Below, in pieces: positions 16,638 through 25,918 of a stretch of 64,000 bases of DNA. Every line of letters begins with the position of its first letter. Positions within the stretch are counted from its first letter, which is position 1. The notes beneath the pieces were generated by a model, which saw only the letters and a list, made by a program, of their open reading frames with translations, had not been told where the DNA came from and ran no database searches. The translations under genes and the position numbers were made by a program. Source of the stretch: Geoanaerobacter pelophilus. Its GTDB lineage: Bacteria > Desulfobacterota > Desulfuromonadia > Geobacterales > DSM-12255. The stretch is taken from assembly GCF_018476885.1 (NCBI RefSeq), contig NZ_JAHCVJ010000004.1:62001-126000 (forward strand). Reading direction: 5' to 3'.

Positions 16638-17024
16638 TCAATCCAGTTGAAGAAAATTTCTAATCGTAGTTTTTGCCTCATCACCAAGATTTATAAACTC
16701 AACACCAAAACCTTCAGGCAATTGCTTCTGCACGTAATGCTTACCTGTGTTTAGCCAGACAACGCGAGCCGATGATTCAATGAGCGCAGGAAATTCATCC
16801 GAGATTACAAAGCAGAGGTCCAAGCAAGCTCCGCAAGTGACATCGCCTTCATATGCTACATACATCCCGTGCAATCCCAAGTTCCAGCAGGTGCCATAAT
16901 CATTCAGATCTGCAAGCATAAATTGAACGTTAATTCGACAGTGAACTCGAACCTCTCGCCGATCCAGCAGCTGTTTATCTGACATATTTTCAATAATCGT
17001 TTCAACAGATCTATCCTCTGGCAT
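16638..17024 (-). CDS. PilZ-domain protein
   Basis: This 128-residue cytoplasmic protein begins at ATG 17024, overlapping the stop of the permease gene (TAATG) with GGGGG 8 nt upstream; ATG 17039 is an alternative. The PilZ c-di-GMP-binding pattern is recognisable: RREVR (RxxxR) at the N-terminal end of the domain, then NLGLHG in place of the usual (D/N)xSxxG, followed by a beta-barrel with 'RVVWLN' and 'GFGVEFINL'. The conserved Ser of the second motif is Gly, so c-di-GMP affinity may be altered. The role is probably as a c-di-GMP effector; the target is unknown. Confidence 0.85.
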   Translation of the reverse strand: MPEDRSVETIIENMSDKQLLDRREVRVHCRINVQFMLADLNDYGTCWNLGLHGMYVAYEGDVTCGACLDLCFVISDEFPALIESSARVVWLNTGKHYVQKQLPEGFGVEFINLGDEAKTTIRNFLQLD

Positions 17025-17830
17025 TAAATAATCCCCCATATCAGCTTAATCGCAACGATAAGAAGAAATCCGGCAAATACCCTCTTCAGGCTCGGCACTG
17101 GAAGTCTGTGCGCCAAACGAGCACCAAAAGGAGCCGTAATATAACTTGCAAATGAAATCCAGGCCACTGCTGGAAGATAAACAAAGCCATACGAGAGTGA
17201 CGGCAATTTAGCGATATGCATCCCGTTGATAATATAACCGACTGTACCAGCTAAGGCTATCGGGAATCCAATTGCGGCAGAAGTCCCTACCGCCTTATGG
17301 GCCGGGAGGTTGCACCAGATGAGAAATGGTACTGACATGCTGCCGCCACCAATGCCTACCAAGCTTGACAAACCGCCGATAATTCCTCCGGCCCCCAATA
17401 GACCTGCGGCACCAGGTATCCGGTAGTGGCTTTTCGGTCGGATATCCAGCAACATTTGCAGTGACACATACAAGAGAAACAGGACGAAAAATCCCTTCAA
17501 AAAATTAGATGACAGACTCGATGCACAATAAGAACCTATGAGTGTGCCAATTATTATCCCTGGAGACACCTTACCGACAATGGTCCAATTCACCGCAGAA
17601 TGTTTGTGATGTGTGCTGATACTCGAAATAGACGTAAATATTATGGTTGCCAGAGATGTTCCTATGGCAAGATGCGCAATATACTGATCCGGCATATTCT
17701 GCGCTGCGAACATGTAGGTGAGCACCGGCACGATAATCAAGCCACCACCGACGCCAAGCATTCCAGCAAGAAAACCGGCGGTAACGCCAAGAGCCACATA
17801 TTCAAGCATATGGATGGGTAACGCACTCAA
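17024..17830 (-). CDS. TauE/SafE family permease
   Basis: This 268-residue inner-membrane protein has about eight predicted membrane segments. The family's repeated 'G...G..GGGGGxxxVP' pattern is visible twice: 'GMLGVGGGLIIVPVL' near the N-terminus and 'LVGIGGGSMSVPFLIW' in the middle. TauE/SafE proteins export or import sulfite, sulfoacetate or other organic sulfur anions, or are uncharacterised; the substrate here cannot be told. It overlaps the PilZ gene by one base and starts 11 nt after the small exported protein, so the three form an operon. Confidence 0.9.
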   Translation of the reverse strand: MSALPIHMLEYVALGVTAGFLAGMLGVGGGLIIVPVLTYMFAAQNMPDQYIAHLAIGTSLATIIFTSISSISTHHKHSAVNWTIVGKVSPGIIIGTLIGSYCASSLSSNFLKGFFVLFLLYVSLQMLLDIRPKSHYRIPGAAGLLGAGGIIGGLSSLVGIGGGSMSVPFLIWCNLPAHKAVGTSAAIGFPIALAGTVGYIINGMHIAKLPSLSYGFVYLPAVAWISFASYITAPFGARLAHRLPVPSLKRVFAGFLLIVAIKLIWGII

Positions 17831-17841
17831 ACTGATCCCCT

Positions 17842-18294
17842 CTATGGCTTTATCAACCGTAAATCACCAGTAAACTGAATAAATTGCGGCAAAAGCACTT
17901 TATCCTGTGTAACAACTTCATAATATAGATCATAGTCAGCTGTGGACACACTGTCAGCATCAGACAAATCAACCATCATGCCAAACGGCAGTATGACATC
18001 AGGATGTACAAGCGATGGAATAAACTTAAAAATCGCATTCCCCAGCAACTTCCCATTTTCACCAGAAACCCTTACCCGTAGCTCAATATTCAGTTGATCA
18101 TGCATACTGACGTTCCGCAATTGACCGGTCAATTGCAGTCGTTTTGAAGCGCTGAGCGCACTCTGCCAAGAGATGTCAACTTCTGGATTTGAGTAATGTC
18201 CCTTCTGAAATCCACAAGCGGCTGTCTTTGCTATTAAGAGTATCATAAAACATATTGAAATCACTGAAATGTGTTTAAGACGCCTAGTTTTCAT
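17842..18294 (-). CDS. Small exported protein of unknown function
   Basis: The product has about 150 residues. The start is ATG 18294, with a perfect GGAGG ribosome binding site 5 nt upstream. An N-terminal basic and hydrophobic segment (residues 1-27, ending LIAKTAACG) is a signal peptide, possibly a lipoprotein. The mature part is beta-rich, with 'LQLTGQLRNVSMHDQLNIELRV' and 'YDLYYEVV'. I do not recognise the family; the pattern resembles small immunoglobulin-like beta-sandwich modules. It is cotranscribed with the TauE/SafE permease and PilZ genes. Confidence 0.75.
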   Translation of the reverse strand: MKTRRLKHISVISICFMILLIAKTAACGFQKGHYSNPEVDISWQSALSASKRLQLTGQLRNVSMHDQLNIELRVRVSGENGKLLGNAIFKFIPSLVHPDVILPFGMMVDLSDADSVSTADYDLYYEVVTQDKVLLPQFIQFTGDLRLIKP

Positions 18295-18317
18295 TTTTAC
18301 CTCCAATGCTAAAACAA

Positions 18318-18350
18318 GAAAGCCCCTCTGTATCCAGAGGGGCTTTCTTA
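18318..18350 (-). terminator. Terminator of the nuo operon
   Basis: An 11-bp perfect stem (AAGCCCCTCTG at 18320-18330, CAGAGGGGCTT at 18335-18345) with a 4-base loop is followed on the minus strand by TTTCTTG. It lies just past the nuoN stop and upstream of the next gene. Confidence 0.85.
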
Positions 18351-18368
18351 AAATATTCATGAAGCTAG

Positions 18369-19844
18369 TTACATCAGCAATGCTTTTTGTGCCAAGTCAA
18401 GCAACGACCCTGGCAGGATCCCAGGAATAAGCACCCCGGCTACCGAGAGGAGCAGGCAAAGAGCAAGTGATGGTGAAACCTGCAGCCAGTCAAACTCCTC
18501 AGTGGGATCTTTCATATACATGAAAACCATAACTCTGAGGTAGTAATAAACCGAGGCAGCGCTATTCAGCACACCAATTATTGCCAGCCACACATATCCA
18601 GCCTGAATGGCACCAGAGAAGAGATAGAACTTACCGATAAAGCCAGCTGCCGGCGGAATACCCGCGAGAGAGAAGAGGAAAATCGACATACACATACCGA
18701 GAACAGGATGCTTGAAGCCAAATCCTGCATAATCCGAAACGTTGTTGTTGTCTTCACCTTTTCTGCCGACCAAAACTATGATTGCAAAGGCTCCGATGTT
18801 CATGAACGCATAGGAAAGCATATAGAAAAGTACGCCTGCAGTGCCTACGGCGTTGCCGGCAGTAAAACCAACCAGAACATATCCAGCATGAGCGATTGAT
18901 GAATAGGCCAGCATCCGCTTGATATTGGTCTGGTAAAGAGCAGTGATGTTGCCGACCGTCATTGTAAGAACAGCAAGCACCCAAAGCAGTTCTGACCAAT
19001 CAGCCTTCATTGCAGGGAAAGCAACAATGAACACTCGGAGGAAGGCTGCAAAGCCTGCGGCCTTAGGGCCGACAGACATAAATGCGGTCATCGGAGTCGG
19101 TGCGCCTTCATAAACATCAGGGGTCCACATATGAAACGGAGCGGCAGCAATCTTGAAGGAAAAGCCAACTGCCATCAGAAGCATACCGGCCAACAGCATT
19201 GGATTGGACAATACCATGCCATTTTGTGAAATATAAGATGCTATTGCAGCAACCCTGGTAGTTCCGGTAGCACCATAAGTCAATGCCATACCATAGAGCA
19301 GAAACCCTGTTGAGAATGCACCAAGAAGGAAATACTTGAGACCGGCCTCATTTGACTTGAGATTTGCGCGATTGAAGCCAGCAAGCACATAAAGTGATAC
19401 TGACAGAACTTCAAGCCCAAGGAAAATCGTCATCAAATCCGTTCCGGAAGCCATCAGCATCATACCGACTGTGGCAAAAAGGATAAGCGGGTAGATTTCG
19501 CCCCAGTTGCACTCTTCACGCTTTAGGTACTGGTCCGTAATTAGAATGGTCAGAAACGCTGAGACAAGAAATGTCCCTTTGAAAAACAGCGCAAAATTGT
19601 CCTGAAGGACTGAATTATTAAAGCCGGACTGTGCGGTGCCCCAGCCACTAATTACCGTGACGAACGTGAGGATGATACCAGCCAGGCTGAGATATCCCAG
19701 GTATGCCTTCTGCTCACTTTTAATAAAAACATTCACGAGCAGCAAAGCCATGGCTATTACTGACAGGATGACCTCAGGCATGATTGCCGCAAAGTTAACA
19801 CCTGCTGCAGCCGCAATATTGGCTGGGAACTGAAGCATATCCAT
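18369..19844 (-). CDS. nuoN: NADH-quinone oxidoreductase subunit N
   Basis: This 491-residue antiporter-like membrane subunit of complex I is one of three proton-translocating modules. It has about 14 membrane helices. The family's 'LGLEVLSVSLYVLAGF' glutamate helix, 'GFSFKIAAAPFHMWTPDVYEGAPTP' loop and 'KRMLAYSSIAHAGY' region are present. It is the last gene of the fourteen-gene nuo operon. GGAGG lies upstream of the ATG. The terminator follows at 18320. Confidence 0.97.
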   Translation of the reverse strand: MDMLQFPANIAAAAGVNFAAIMPEVILSVIAMALLLVNVFIKSEQKAYLGYLSLAGIILTFVTVISGWGTAQSGFNNSVLQDNFALFFKGTFLVSAFLTILITDQYLKREECNWGEIYPLILFATVGMMLMASGTDLMTIFLGLEVLSVSLYVLAGFNRANLKSNEAGLKYFLLGAFSTGFLLYGMALTYGATGTTRVAAIASYISQNGMVLSNPMLLAGMLLMAVGFSFKIAAAPFHMWTPDVYEGAPTPMTAFMSVGPKAAGFAAFLRVFIVAFPAMKADWSELLWVLAVLTMTVGNITALYQTNIKRMLAYSSIAHAGYVLVGFTAGNAVGTAGVLFYMLSYAFMNIGAFAIIVLVGRKGEDNNNVSDYAGFGFKHPVLGMCMSIFLFSLAGIPPAAGFIGKFYLFSGAIQAGYVWLAIIGVLNSAASVYYYLRVMVFMYMKDPTEEFDWLQVSPSLALCLLLSVAGVLIPGILPGSLLDLAQKALLM

Positions 19845-19879
19845 TGAGTCATTACCTCCGGAACTTTATTACCGATTAA

Positions 19880-21490
19880 TTACTTGGTTACTGGCATTGC
19901 CGGATGTCCAGCCGGCATTCCTTCATGGGCTGGATTGCCCATTGGCATGCCTGGATGGCCCATAGGCATTCCAGCAGGCATACCTTGCGGTGCAGGCGCC
20001 TGAACAACCTGCTGCTTCAACCTTGTGATCTGGATCATCTTGTCTATAGATGGAGTCATCTTATCAATGAACGGCTTCGGATAAAGACCCATGACAAAAA
20101 TCATCACTACCAGCGGGACCATAATGGCAATTTCACGAGCATTAAGATCTTTGAGTTCTTTATTTTTAGGATTTTTCAGCTCGCCAAACATAACACGCTG
20201 GAACATCCAGAGCATATAAACTGCGGACAAAATAACACCGCTTGTAGCAATAATCGTATACCAACGCAGACTGCTCTCAAACGAACCAATGAGTACCAGG
20301 AACTCACCAACAAATCCGTTAGTACCTGGAAGGCCGATAGACGAGAAGGTGACGATCATAAAGATTGTCGCAAATATCGGCATCTGCTTAGAAAGCCCAC
20401 CAAAGTCGGTAATAAGTCTGGTGTGTCGGCGTTCATAAATGAAGCCGACGATAAGGAACAGTGCGCCAGTGGAGATACCGTGATTGAGCATCTGCAGCAT
20501 GCCTCCAGCAACACCCTGCTGGTTGAGCGCGAAGACACCAAGCATTACAAAGCCGAGATGGGCTACGGATGAATAGGCAACGAGCTTCTTGACATCTTCC
20601 TGCACCATGGCGACGAGAGAGGCATAGATGATACCGATAACTGAAAGAGTGGCAATCAGCGGAGTGAACTGCTCAGAGGCCTGCGGGAACAAAGGCATGG
20701 CAAACCGGACGTAACCGTAAGTACCCATTTTCAGCAGAATTGCAGCAAGTATCACAGAACCGGCAGTTGGTGCTTCGGTATGCGCATCTGGCAACCAAGT
20801 ATGGAACGGGAACATCGGTACTTTAATAGCAAAGGCAAAAGCAAAGGCCAGAAACAACCAGGTCTGAGTTGCCATCGGCAGGTTAAGCCCATAGAAACGA
20901 AGAAGGTTGAAGTCGCCGGCACCAGCCTTGAAATACAGGACAATGAGAGCGACCAGCATGAGAAGTGAACCGGCCATGGTGTAGATAAAGAACTTAATGG
21001 TCGCATAGACCCGGTTCTTGCCACCCCAGATACCAATGATAAAGTACATCGGGATCAGCATCAGTTCCCAGAAGATGTAAAAGAGGAACATGTCAAGAGA
21101 CACAAAGGCGCCGAGCATCCCAACTTCAAGAAGAAGCAGGAAAATCATATACTCTTTTACCTTTGTCTCGACGGCGGTCCAAGTTGACAGAACAGCAATC
21201 GGCATGATGAATGTGGTGAGAATGACCAGCCAGAGGCTGATGCCATCAATCCCGACATTGTAATTCATCTGAAACGGGCCAGCTGCTATCCAAGGATAGA
21301 ATTCCTTGAATTGAAACTCCGCATTGGTCACAAAACCGGTCATTATCGGAATTGATACCAGGAAAGTTACGATCGTAGACGCAAGAGCTACGCCACGAAG
21401 TAAGCCATGACTGTCTTTTGGGATGAAAAACAGTAGTAGCACCCCGACTAGCGGAGAAAAGGTCATCAGGGTAATGATCATGTCGCTCAT
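19880..21490 (-). CDS. nuoM: NADH-quinone oxidoreductase subunit M with Met/Pro-rich tail
   Basis: This 536-residue proton-pumping membrane subunit of complex I resembles its homologs through the antiporter core: 'WELMLIPMYFIIGIWGG', 'VPMFPFHTWLPDAHTEAPT' and 'KKLVAYSSVAHLGFV'. After the last helix and a short amphipathic stretch it carries a C-terminal extension of about 40 residues built of repeated GMPxGxP/GHP-type units rich in Met, Pro, Gly and His. The tail is unusual for NuoM. It lies 35 nt from nuoN. Confidence 0.96.
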   Translation of the reverse strand: MSDMIITLMTFSPLVGVLLLFFIPKDSHGLLRGVALASTIVTFLVSIPIMTGFVTNAEFQFKEFYPWIAAGPFQMNYNVGIDGISLWLVILTTFIMPIAVLSTWTAVETKVKEYMIFLLLLEVGMLGAFVSLDMFLFYIFWELMLIPMYFIIGIWGGKNRVYATIKFFIYTMAGSLLMLVALIVLYFKAGAGDFNLLRFYGLNLPMATQTWLFLAFAFAFAIKVPMFPFHTWLPDAHTEAPTAGSVILAAILLKMGTYGYVRFAMPLFPQASEQFTPLIATLSVIGIIYASLVAMVQEDVKKLVAYSSVAHLGFVMLGVFALNQQGVAGGMLQMLNHGISTGALFLIVGFIYERRHTRLITDFGGLSKQMPIFATIFMIVTFSSIGLPGTNGFVGEFLVLIGSFESSLRWYTIIATSGVILSAVYMLWMFQRVMFGELKNPKNKELKDLNAREIAIMVPLVVMIFVMGLYPKPFIDKMTPSIDKMIQITRLKQQVVQAPAPQGMPAGMPMGHPGMPMGNPAHEGMPAGHPAMPVTK

Positions 21491-21529
21491 TGAATCAGCT
21501 CCTTTTGCACAATAGCTAAGTCAGGAATA

Positions 21530-23521
21530 CTATCTGAAAACATAAACTGCAACGATAACAACGGCACCAAGCGTCATGCCGAGGGCGTAATTATGGGTAT
21601 AGCCTGTCTGGAGGCCCCTAATACCGGCACTCAGCCCCATGACCACCTTGCCGACACCGTTGACAATACCGTCAACTATAAGCACGTCAAAGCCTTTCCA
21701 GAGGAAATTACCAAAGGACTTGCAAGGATTGACAAAGAGGAAGTCATAGATTTCATCCATGTACCACTTGTTGAACACAGCACGGTGCAGGGCCGGGAAG
21801 GTCGAGGTGAACTTACCGGGGAGCTTGTCGTTAGCCATGTACATAGTGAAGGCAATGCTGATACCGATGACGGCAATCACTACCGATACACCCATGAGGC
21901 CCCATTCAAGGGCATGTGTGTGATGTGCCCCGTGTGCATACTCTTTGCCGTACTCATTGGCCAGCTCAAAGACCGGGTCAAGCCAATGCTCAAAATAGTT
22001 GGGGAGCATTCCCATGAGTTTCGGCATACCGATATAACCACCAACCACTGCGAGCGTTCCGAGAACCATCAACGGAATAGTAATGACCAGTGGAGACTCG
22101 TGCAGATACTCCTTCGCTTTAGCATTGATTCTGCACTCACCGAAGAAGGTCATGAAAACTAGGCGGAACATGTAGAACGCCGTAAAGCAAGCGGCAATCG
22201 CGCCAATACCCCAGAGAACAATATTCAGACTGCCATGATAGGGATTGGCAAATGCCTGCCAGAGGATCTCATCCTTGGAGAAGAATCCGGAGAAACCTGG
22301 AATACCGGCAATCGCGATGGTTGAAACAAGGAAGGTGAGAAAGGTAATCGGCATTGCCGACTTGAGTCCACCCATGTTACGCATATCCTGAGCATCATCA
22401 TGCGAATGGATCTTATGTAAAGCATGATGCATTGCGTGGATAACAGAACCGGAACCAAGAAAGAGGCAGGCCTTGAAAAACGCGTGAGTCATCAGGTGGA
22501 AAATACCTGCGCCAAATGCACCGACACCCATTGCCAGGAACATGAAGCCGAGCTGAGACACGGTTGAATATGCCAGAACTCGTTTGATATCGTTTTGTGC
22601 AGTACCGATAGTCGCGGCAAAGATTGCCGTTGCTGCCCCCACCACTGCTATTACCATCATTGCATCAGGGGACTTGATAAACACGAAACTCATTCTACCT
22701 ATCATATACACGCCGGCAGTAACCATTGTTGCGGCATGGATGAGAGCGGAAACAGGGGTCGGACCTTCCATAGCATCAGGCAACCAGGTGTAGAGCGGTA
22801 GCTGGGCCGACTTGCCGGTTGCGCCAAGGAAGAAACAAAGTGCTGCAACGGTTACAACGCCACCATAGGGAAGCAGGTGGGATGCAGCCTTGATTTCCAT
22901 AAAGTTGATTGTCCAAATGTTATGATTACTGCCGAACCACCAGTAGAGTGTAAAGAGGCCAATGAGGAAGCCGAAGTCACCAACCCTGTTCATGACAAAC
23001 GCCTTCTTGGCGGCATCCCCGGCAGACTTCTTCTCAAAGTAATAGCCGATCAACAGGTATGAACAAAGGCCTACACCCTCCCAGCCAATGAACATGACCA
23101 GCATATTGCTGCCGAGAACAAGGAGAAGCATGGACATACAGAAGAGATTCAGGTACGCAAAGAAGCGGTAGAATCCTTCCTCACCGTGCATATAGCCAAT
23201 GGAGTAAAGGTGAATCAGTGAGCCGACTCCGGTGACAACCATGATCATTACCGCGGAGAGCGGATCAATCAGGAATGCCATGTCAACCTTGAGGTTGCCA
23301 CAGTGAATCCAGGGGAATACGACCTTCTCAAAAACTCGCTGCTCCGGAGGGAGTCCGATCAACTGCATCAAAATCCCACAAGACACCAGAAATGAGCAGA
23401 AAATCATCAGGGTGCCAATTCCACCAATTACAGCCTCATTCTTGATCTTCTTTCCAAAGAAGCCATTGATCAGGAAGCCGATCAGGGGGAACAGAGGTAT
23501 GAGCCATACATTGTCAAACAT
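21530..23521 (-). CDS. nuoL: NADH-quinone oxidoreductase subunit L
   Basis: This 663-residue subunit is the most distal antiporter-like module of complex I, carrying the long lateral helix. 'GWEGVGLCSYLLIGYYF', 'GKSAQLPLYTWLPDAMEGPTPVSALIHAATMVTAGVY' and 'KRVLAYSTVSQLGFM' are diagnostic. The length is typical of bacterial NuoL. A His-rich loop (HGAHHTHALEWG) precedes the last helices. It is cotranscribed between nuoK and nuoM with short gaps. Confidence 0.97.
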   Translation of the reverse strand: MFDNVWLIPLFPLIGFLINGFFGKKIKNEAVIGGIGTLMIFCSFLVSCGILMQLIGLPPEQRVFEKVVFPWIHCGNLKVDMAFLIDPLSAVMIMVVTGVGSLIHLYSIGYMHGEEGFYRFFAYLNLFCMSMLLLVLGSNMLVMFIGWEGVGLCSYLLIGYYFEKKSAGDAAKKAFVMNRVGDFGFLIGLFTLYWWFGSNHNIWTINFMEIKAASHLLPYGGVVTVAALCFFLGATGKSAQLPLYTWLPDAMEGPTPVSALIHAATMVTAGVYMIGRMSFVFIKSPDAMMVIAVVGAATAIFAATIGTAQNDIKRVLAYSTVSQLGFMFLAMGVGAFGAGIFHLMTHAFFKACLFLGSGSVIHAMHHALHKIHSHDDAQDMRNMGGLKSAMPITFLTFLVSTIAIAGIPGFSGFFSKDEILWQAFANPYHGSLNIVLWGIGAIAACFTAFYMFRLVFMTFFGECRINAKAKEYLHESPLVITIPLMVLGTLAVVGGYIGMPKLMGMLPNYFEHWLDPVFELANEYGKEYAHGAHHTHALEWGLMGVSVVIAVIGISIAFTMYMANDKLPGKFTSTFPALHRAVFNKWYMDEIYDFLFVNPCKSFGNFLWKGFDVLIVDGIVNGVGKVVMGLSAGIRGLQTGYTHNYALGMTLGAVVIVAVYVFR

Positions 23522-23566
23522 TCCAGACTCCTTGAGTGAAATGATTCGTTGAGTTGCGCGGCCTGA

Positions 23567-23869
23567 CTACCACTTCATCAGGTTGAGGTCCTCTACATCA
23601 ATGGACTCTCGGTTCTTATAAAATGCGATCATCAGGGCAAGTCCTACAGCAGCCTCTGCCGCAGCAACAGTCATAACAAAGAACACAAAAATCTGACCGT
23701 CCATATTGCCCAGGTACTTAGAGAAGGCAATGAAAGTAAGGTTAACTGAATTGAGCATCAGTTCTACGCACATGAATATGACAATGGCATTACGGCGGAT
23801 AAGGACACCGATGGCACCGATCGAAAATAGAATTGCGCTAAGGATTAAATAGCTGTGCAGTGAAAGCAT
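23567..23869 (-). CDS. nuoK: NADH-quinone oxidoreductase subunit K
   Basis: This 100-residue, three-helix membrane subunit of complex I is related to MrpC. The glutamates in '[13 protein letters not shown]' and '[16 protein letters not shown]' are the conserved buried charges of the proton channel. The length is normal. It lies 18 nt downstream of nuoJ and 45 nt upstream of nuoL. Confidence 0.97.
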   Translation of the reverse strand: MLSLHSYLILSAILFSIGAIGVLIRRNAIVIFMCVELMLNSVNLTFIAFSKYLGNMDGQIFVFFVMTVAAAEAAVGLALMIAFYKNRESIDVEDLNLMKW

Positions 23870-23887
23870 CTCATCACCCCTGTAACG

Positions 23888-24391
23888 TTATATTTTCTTC
23901 TTTGAGAGAATCACCGCACCTATGATTGCAACAAGGAGCAGTATGGAAGTAATTTCAAATGGCAACAAGAAATCTGTGAACATTGAACGGGCAATCAGTT
24001 CGGTGTGGCCGACCTTGTTAACAACATCAGTGGTTACCAGACCGCGTACCCCAGTCAATGTGCTGTTATTCAAGAAACTGAATGTTGTAATCAGCAGTAG
24101 TACCCCAGCAACCGTGCCGATTATGCCGGCGTGGGTATAACGCTTACCTGCTTCAGAACGAATATTCAGGAGCATGATAACGAAGACAATAAGAACCATG
24201 ATTGCGCCTGCGTATACCAGCACCTGTATGGCCGCCATAAAAGGAGCGTCAAGAGTGACATACAGTGTTGCTATGCAGAAAAATGTCAGGATGAGCGACA
24301 GAGCACTGTTTATCGGGTTCCGACATGTCACGACCATGATACCGGAGAGGACAGTTACGACTGCCACAAGGGTAAAGAAGATGGTTTCCAT
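23888..24391 (-). CDS. nuoJ: NADH-quinone oxidoreductase subunit J
   Basis: This 167-residue membrane subunit of complex I has five predicted helices. The conserved 'QVLVYAGAIMVLIVFVIMLLN' helix, with its pi-bulge Tyr/Gly region, is clear. It supports the quinone-site to antiporter connection. It starts 10 nt after nuoI within the operon. Confidence 0.96.
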   Translation of the reverse strand: METIFFTLVAVVTVLSGIMVVTCRNPINSALSLILTFFCIATLYVTLDAPFMAAIQVLVYAGAIMVLIVFVIMLLNIRSEAGKRYTHAGIIGTVAGVLLLITTFSFLNNSTLTGVRGLVTTDVVNKVGHTELIARSMFTDFLLPFEITSILLLVAIIGAVILSKKKI

Positions 24392-24401
24392 TGCTGCTCC
24401 T

Positions 24402-24800
24402 TTATTTCTTTTCTAACAAGGCTTGCTTGGTGAAAATAAAGTCTTCCCTTTTGTAATTCGCAAGTTCAAAAGTCTGCGTCATCTTGAGGGCATCAACCGG
24501 GCATGCCTCAACGCAGTAGCCACAAAAGATGCAACGCAACATGTCGATTTCGTAAACAGCGGCATATTTGTCATGATTTGCATCCTCTCCGGCCTCTACG
24601 GTTATGCATTTGGCAGGGCAAACCGTCGGGCAGAGATAGCACGCAACGCACTTGGCGTTGTTGTGCGAAACCTTCAGGGCGTGAAGGCCGCGAAAGTTGG
24701 GAGCAACATTGGGTCGCTCATCCGGGTACTGCAGCGTAACCGGTTTCATAAACATATGCTTCAGGGTAATCTTGAGTCCATTAATCAACGGCATTATCAT
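24402..24800 (-). CDS. nuoI: NADH-quinone oxidoreductase subunit I (2[4Fe-4S])
   Basis: This 132-residue peripheral ferredoxin-like subunit carries clusters N6a and N6b. Two motifs are visible: 'CVACYLCPTVCPAKC' and 'CIFCGYCVEACPVDA', with a terminal 'EDFIFTKQALLEKK'. It passes electrons from NuoG towards NuoB. The length is normal for short bacterial NuoI. It lies between nuoH and nuoJ. Confidence 0.97.
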   Translation of the reverse strand: MIMPLINGLKITLKHMFMKPVTLQYPDERPNVAPNFRGLHALKVSHNNAKCVACYLCPTVCPAKCITVEAGEDANHDKYAAVYEIDMLRCIFCGYCVEACPVDALKMTQTFELANYKREDFIFTKQALLEKK

Positions 24801-24831
24801 GGCGGATATCCTCTTCCGTTAAATTAAGCTG

Positions 24832-25869
24832 TTATCGGTAAATCAAGCCTGTAACCACGATATTGAGCAGGGTCAGGGGCAGGAAGACCTTCCATCCCAA
24901 ACGCATGAGCTGATCATAGCGGTATCTAGGGTAAGTAGCGCGAATCCACATGCATACAAAGATCAGGAAGTAAACCTTGGCAATAAACCAGGCCCAGCCG
25001 GGCAGGAATGCGGGACCATGCCAGCCACCGAGAAACAGGGTGGTAGTAACAGCACATACAGTTACCATGTTTGCATATTCTGCCATGAAGAACATCGCAT
25101 ACTTCATGCTCGAATATTCAGTACAGAATCCCGAGACCAGTTCTGTTTCTGCCTCTGGAAGGTCAAAAGGTGTCCTGTTGATTTCAGCCAGAGAGCAGAT
25201 GAAAAAGAGAATGAAAGCCAGCGGTTGCTTGAAGACATACCAGCCAAATCCAGCCTGATCTGCGACAATCTTCTGTAGCGATAACGACTCGGACATCATG
25301 AATACAGAGATAATGGCGAGACCAGCTGCCAGCTCATAAGAGATCATCTGTGCTGAAGAACGGAGACCGCCGAGCAGAGAATACTTGCTATTTGATGCCC
25401 AACCTGCGAGCACTATGCCGTAGACACCGACTGAGGCAAGAGCAAGGATGTAGAGGACACCGACATTAAGATCAACAATTTTATTAGACCCCTGATCCCA
25501 GAAGGCAGCAATCTGCAGCGGGATCTTGTAGCCCATGACCTCGATAGTGTCTCCAAAGGGAATTACTGCAAACCCAATAAAAGCTGGAATCAACGCGATG
25601 ACTGGTGCCAGCAGAAACGCAAATTTATCTGCCTGTGATGGAATAATCTCTTCCTTGAAGAAAAGCTTTACCCCATCCGCTATAGGTTGCAGTAATCCGT
25701 GCCATCCAGTACGCATCGGTCCAAGACGTACCTGCATGTGTCCGATGATCTTACGCTCGGCATAAGTTGCATACGCCACAGTGAGCAGTACGAATACGAA
25801 GACCACGAGTACCTTCACAACCATGGCTATGTAGTAGATCATTGGCAGTCCAAACAGTTCGAATCCCAT
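24832..25869 (-). CDS. nuoH: NADH-quinone oxidoreductase subunit H
   Basis: This 345-residue membrane subunit of complex I helps form the quinone-binding cavity. 'YAERKIIGHMQVRLGPMRTGWHGLLQPIADGVKLFFKEE' and 'EINRTPFDLPEAETELVSGFCTEYSSMKYAMFF' contain the charged residues of the E-channel. It has eight or so helices. It lies downstream of nuoG with a 49-nt gap. Confidence 0.97.
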   Translation of the reverse strand: MGFELFGLPMIYYIAMVVKVLVVFVFVLLTVAYATYAERKIIGHMQVRLGPMRTGWHGLLQPIADGVKLFFKEEIIPSQADKFAFLLAPVIALIPAFIGFAVIPFGDTIEVMGYKIPLQIAAFWDQGSNKIVDLNVGVLYILALASVGVYGIVLAGWASNSKYSLLGGLRSSAQMISYELAAGLAIISVFMMSESLSLQKIVADQAGFGWYVFKQPLAFILFFICSLAEINRTPFDLPEAETELVSGFCTEYSSMKYAMFFMAEYANMVTVCAVTTTLFLGGWHGPAFLPGWAWFIAKVYFLIFVCMWIRATYPRYRYDQLMRLGWKVFLPLTLLNIVVTGLIYR

Positions 25870-25918
25870 GAGTGCCTCTTCCCCTTCTCGCTAGTGTAAA
25901 AAACTGACGGATTCTATA

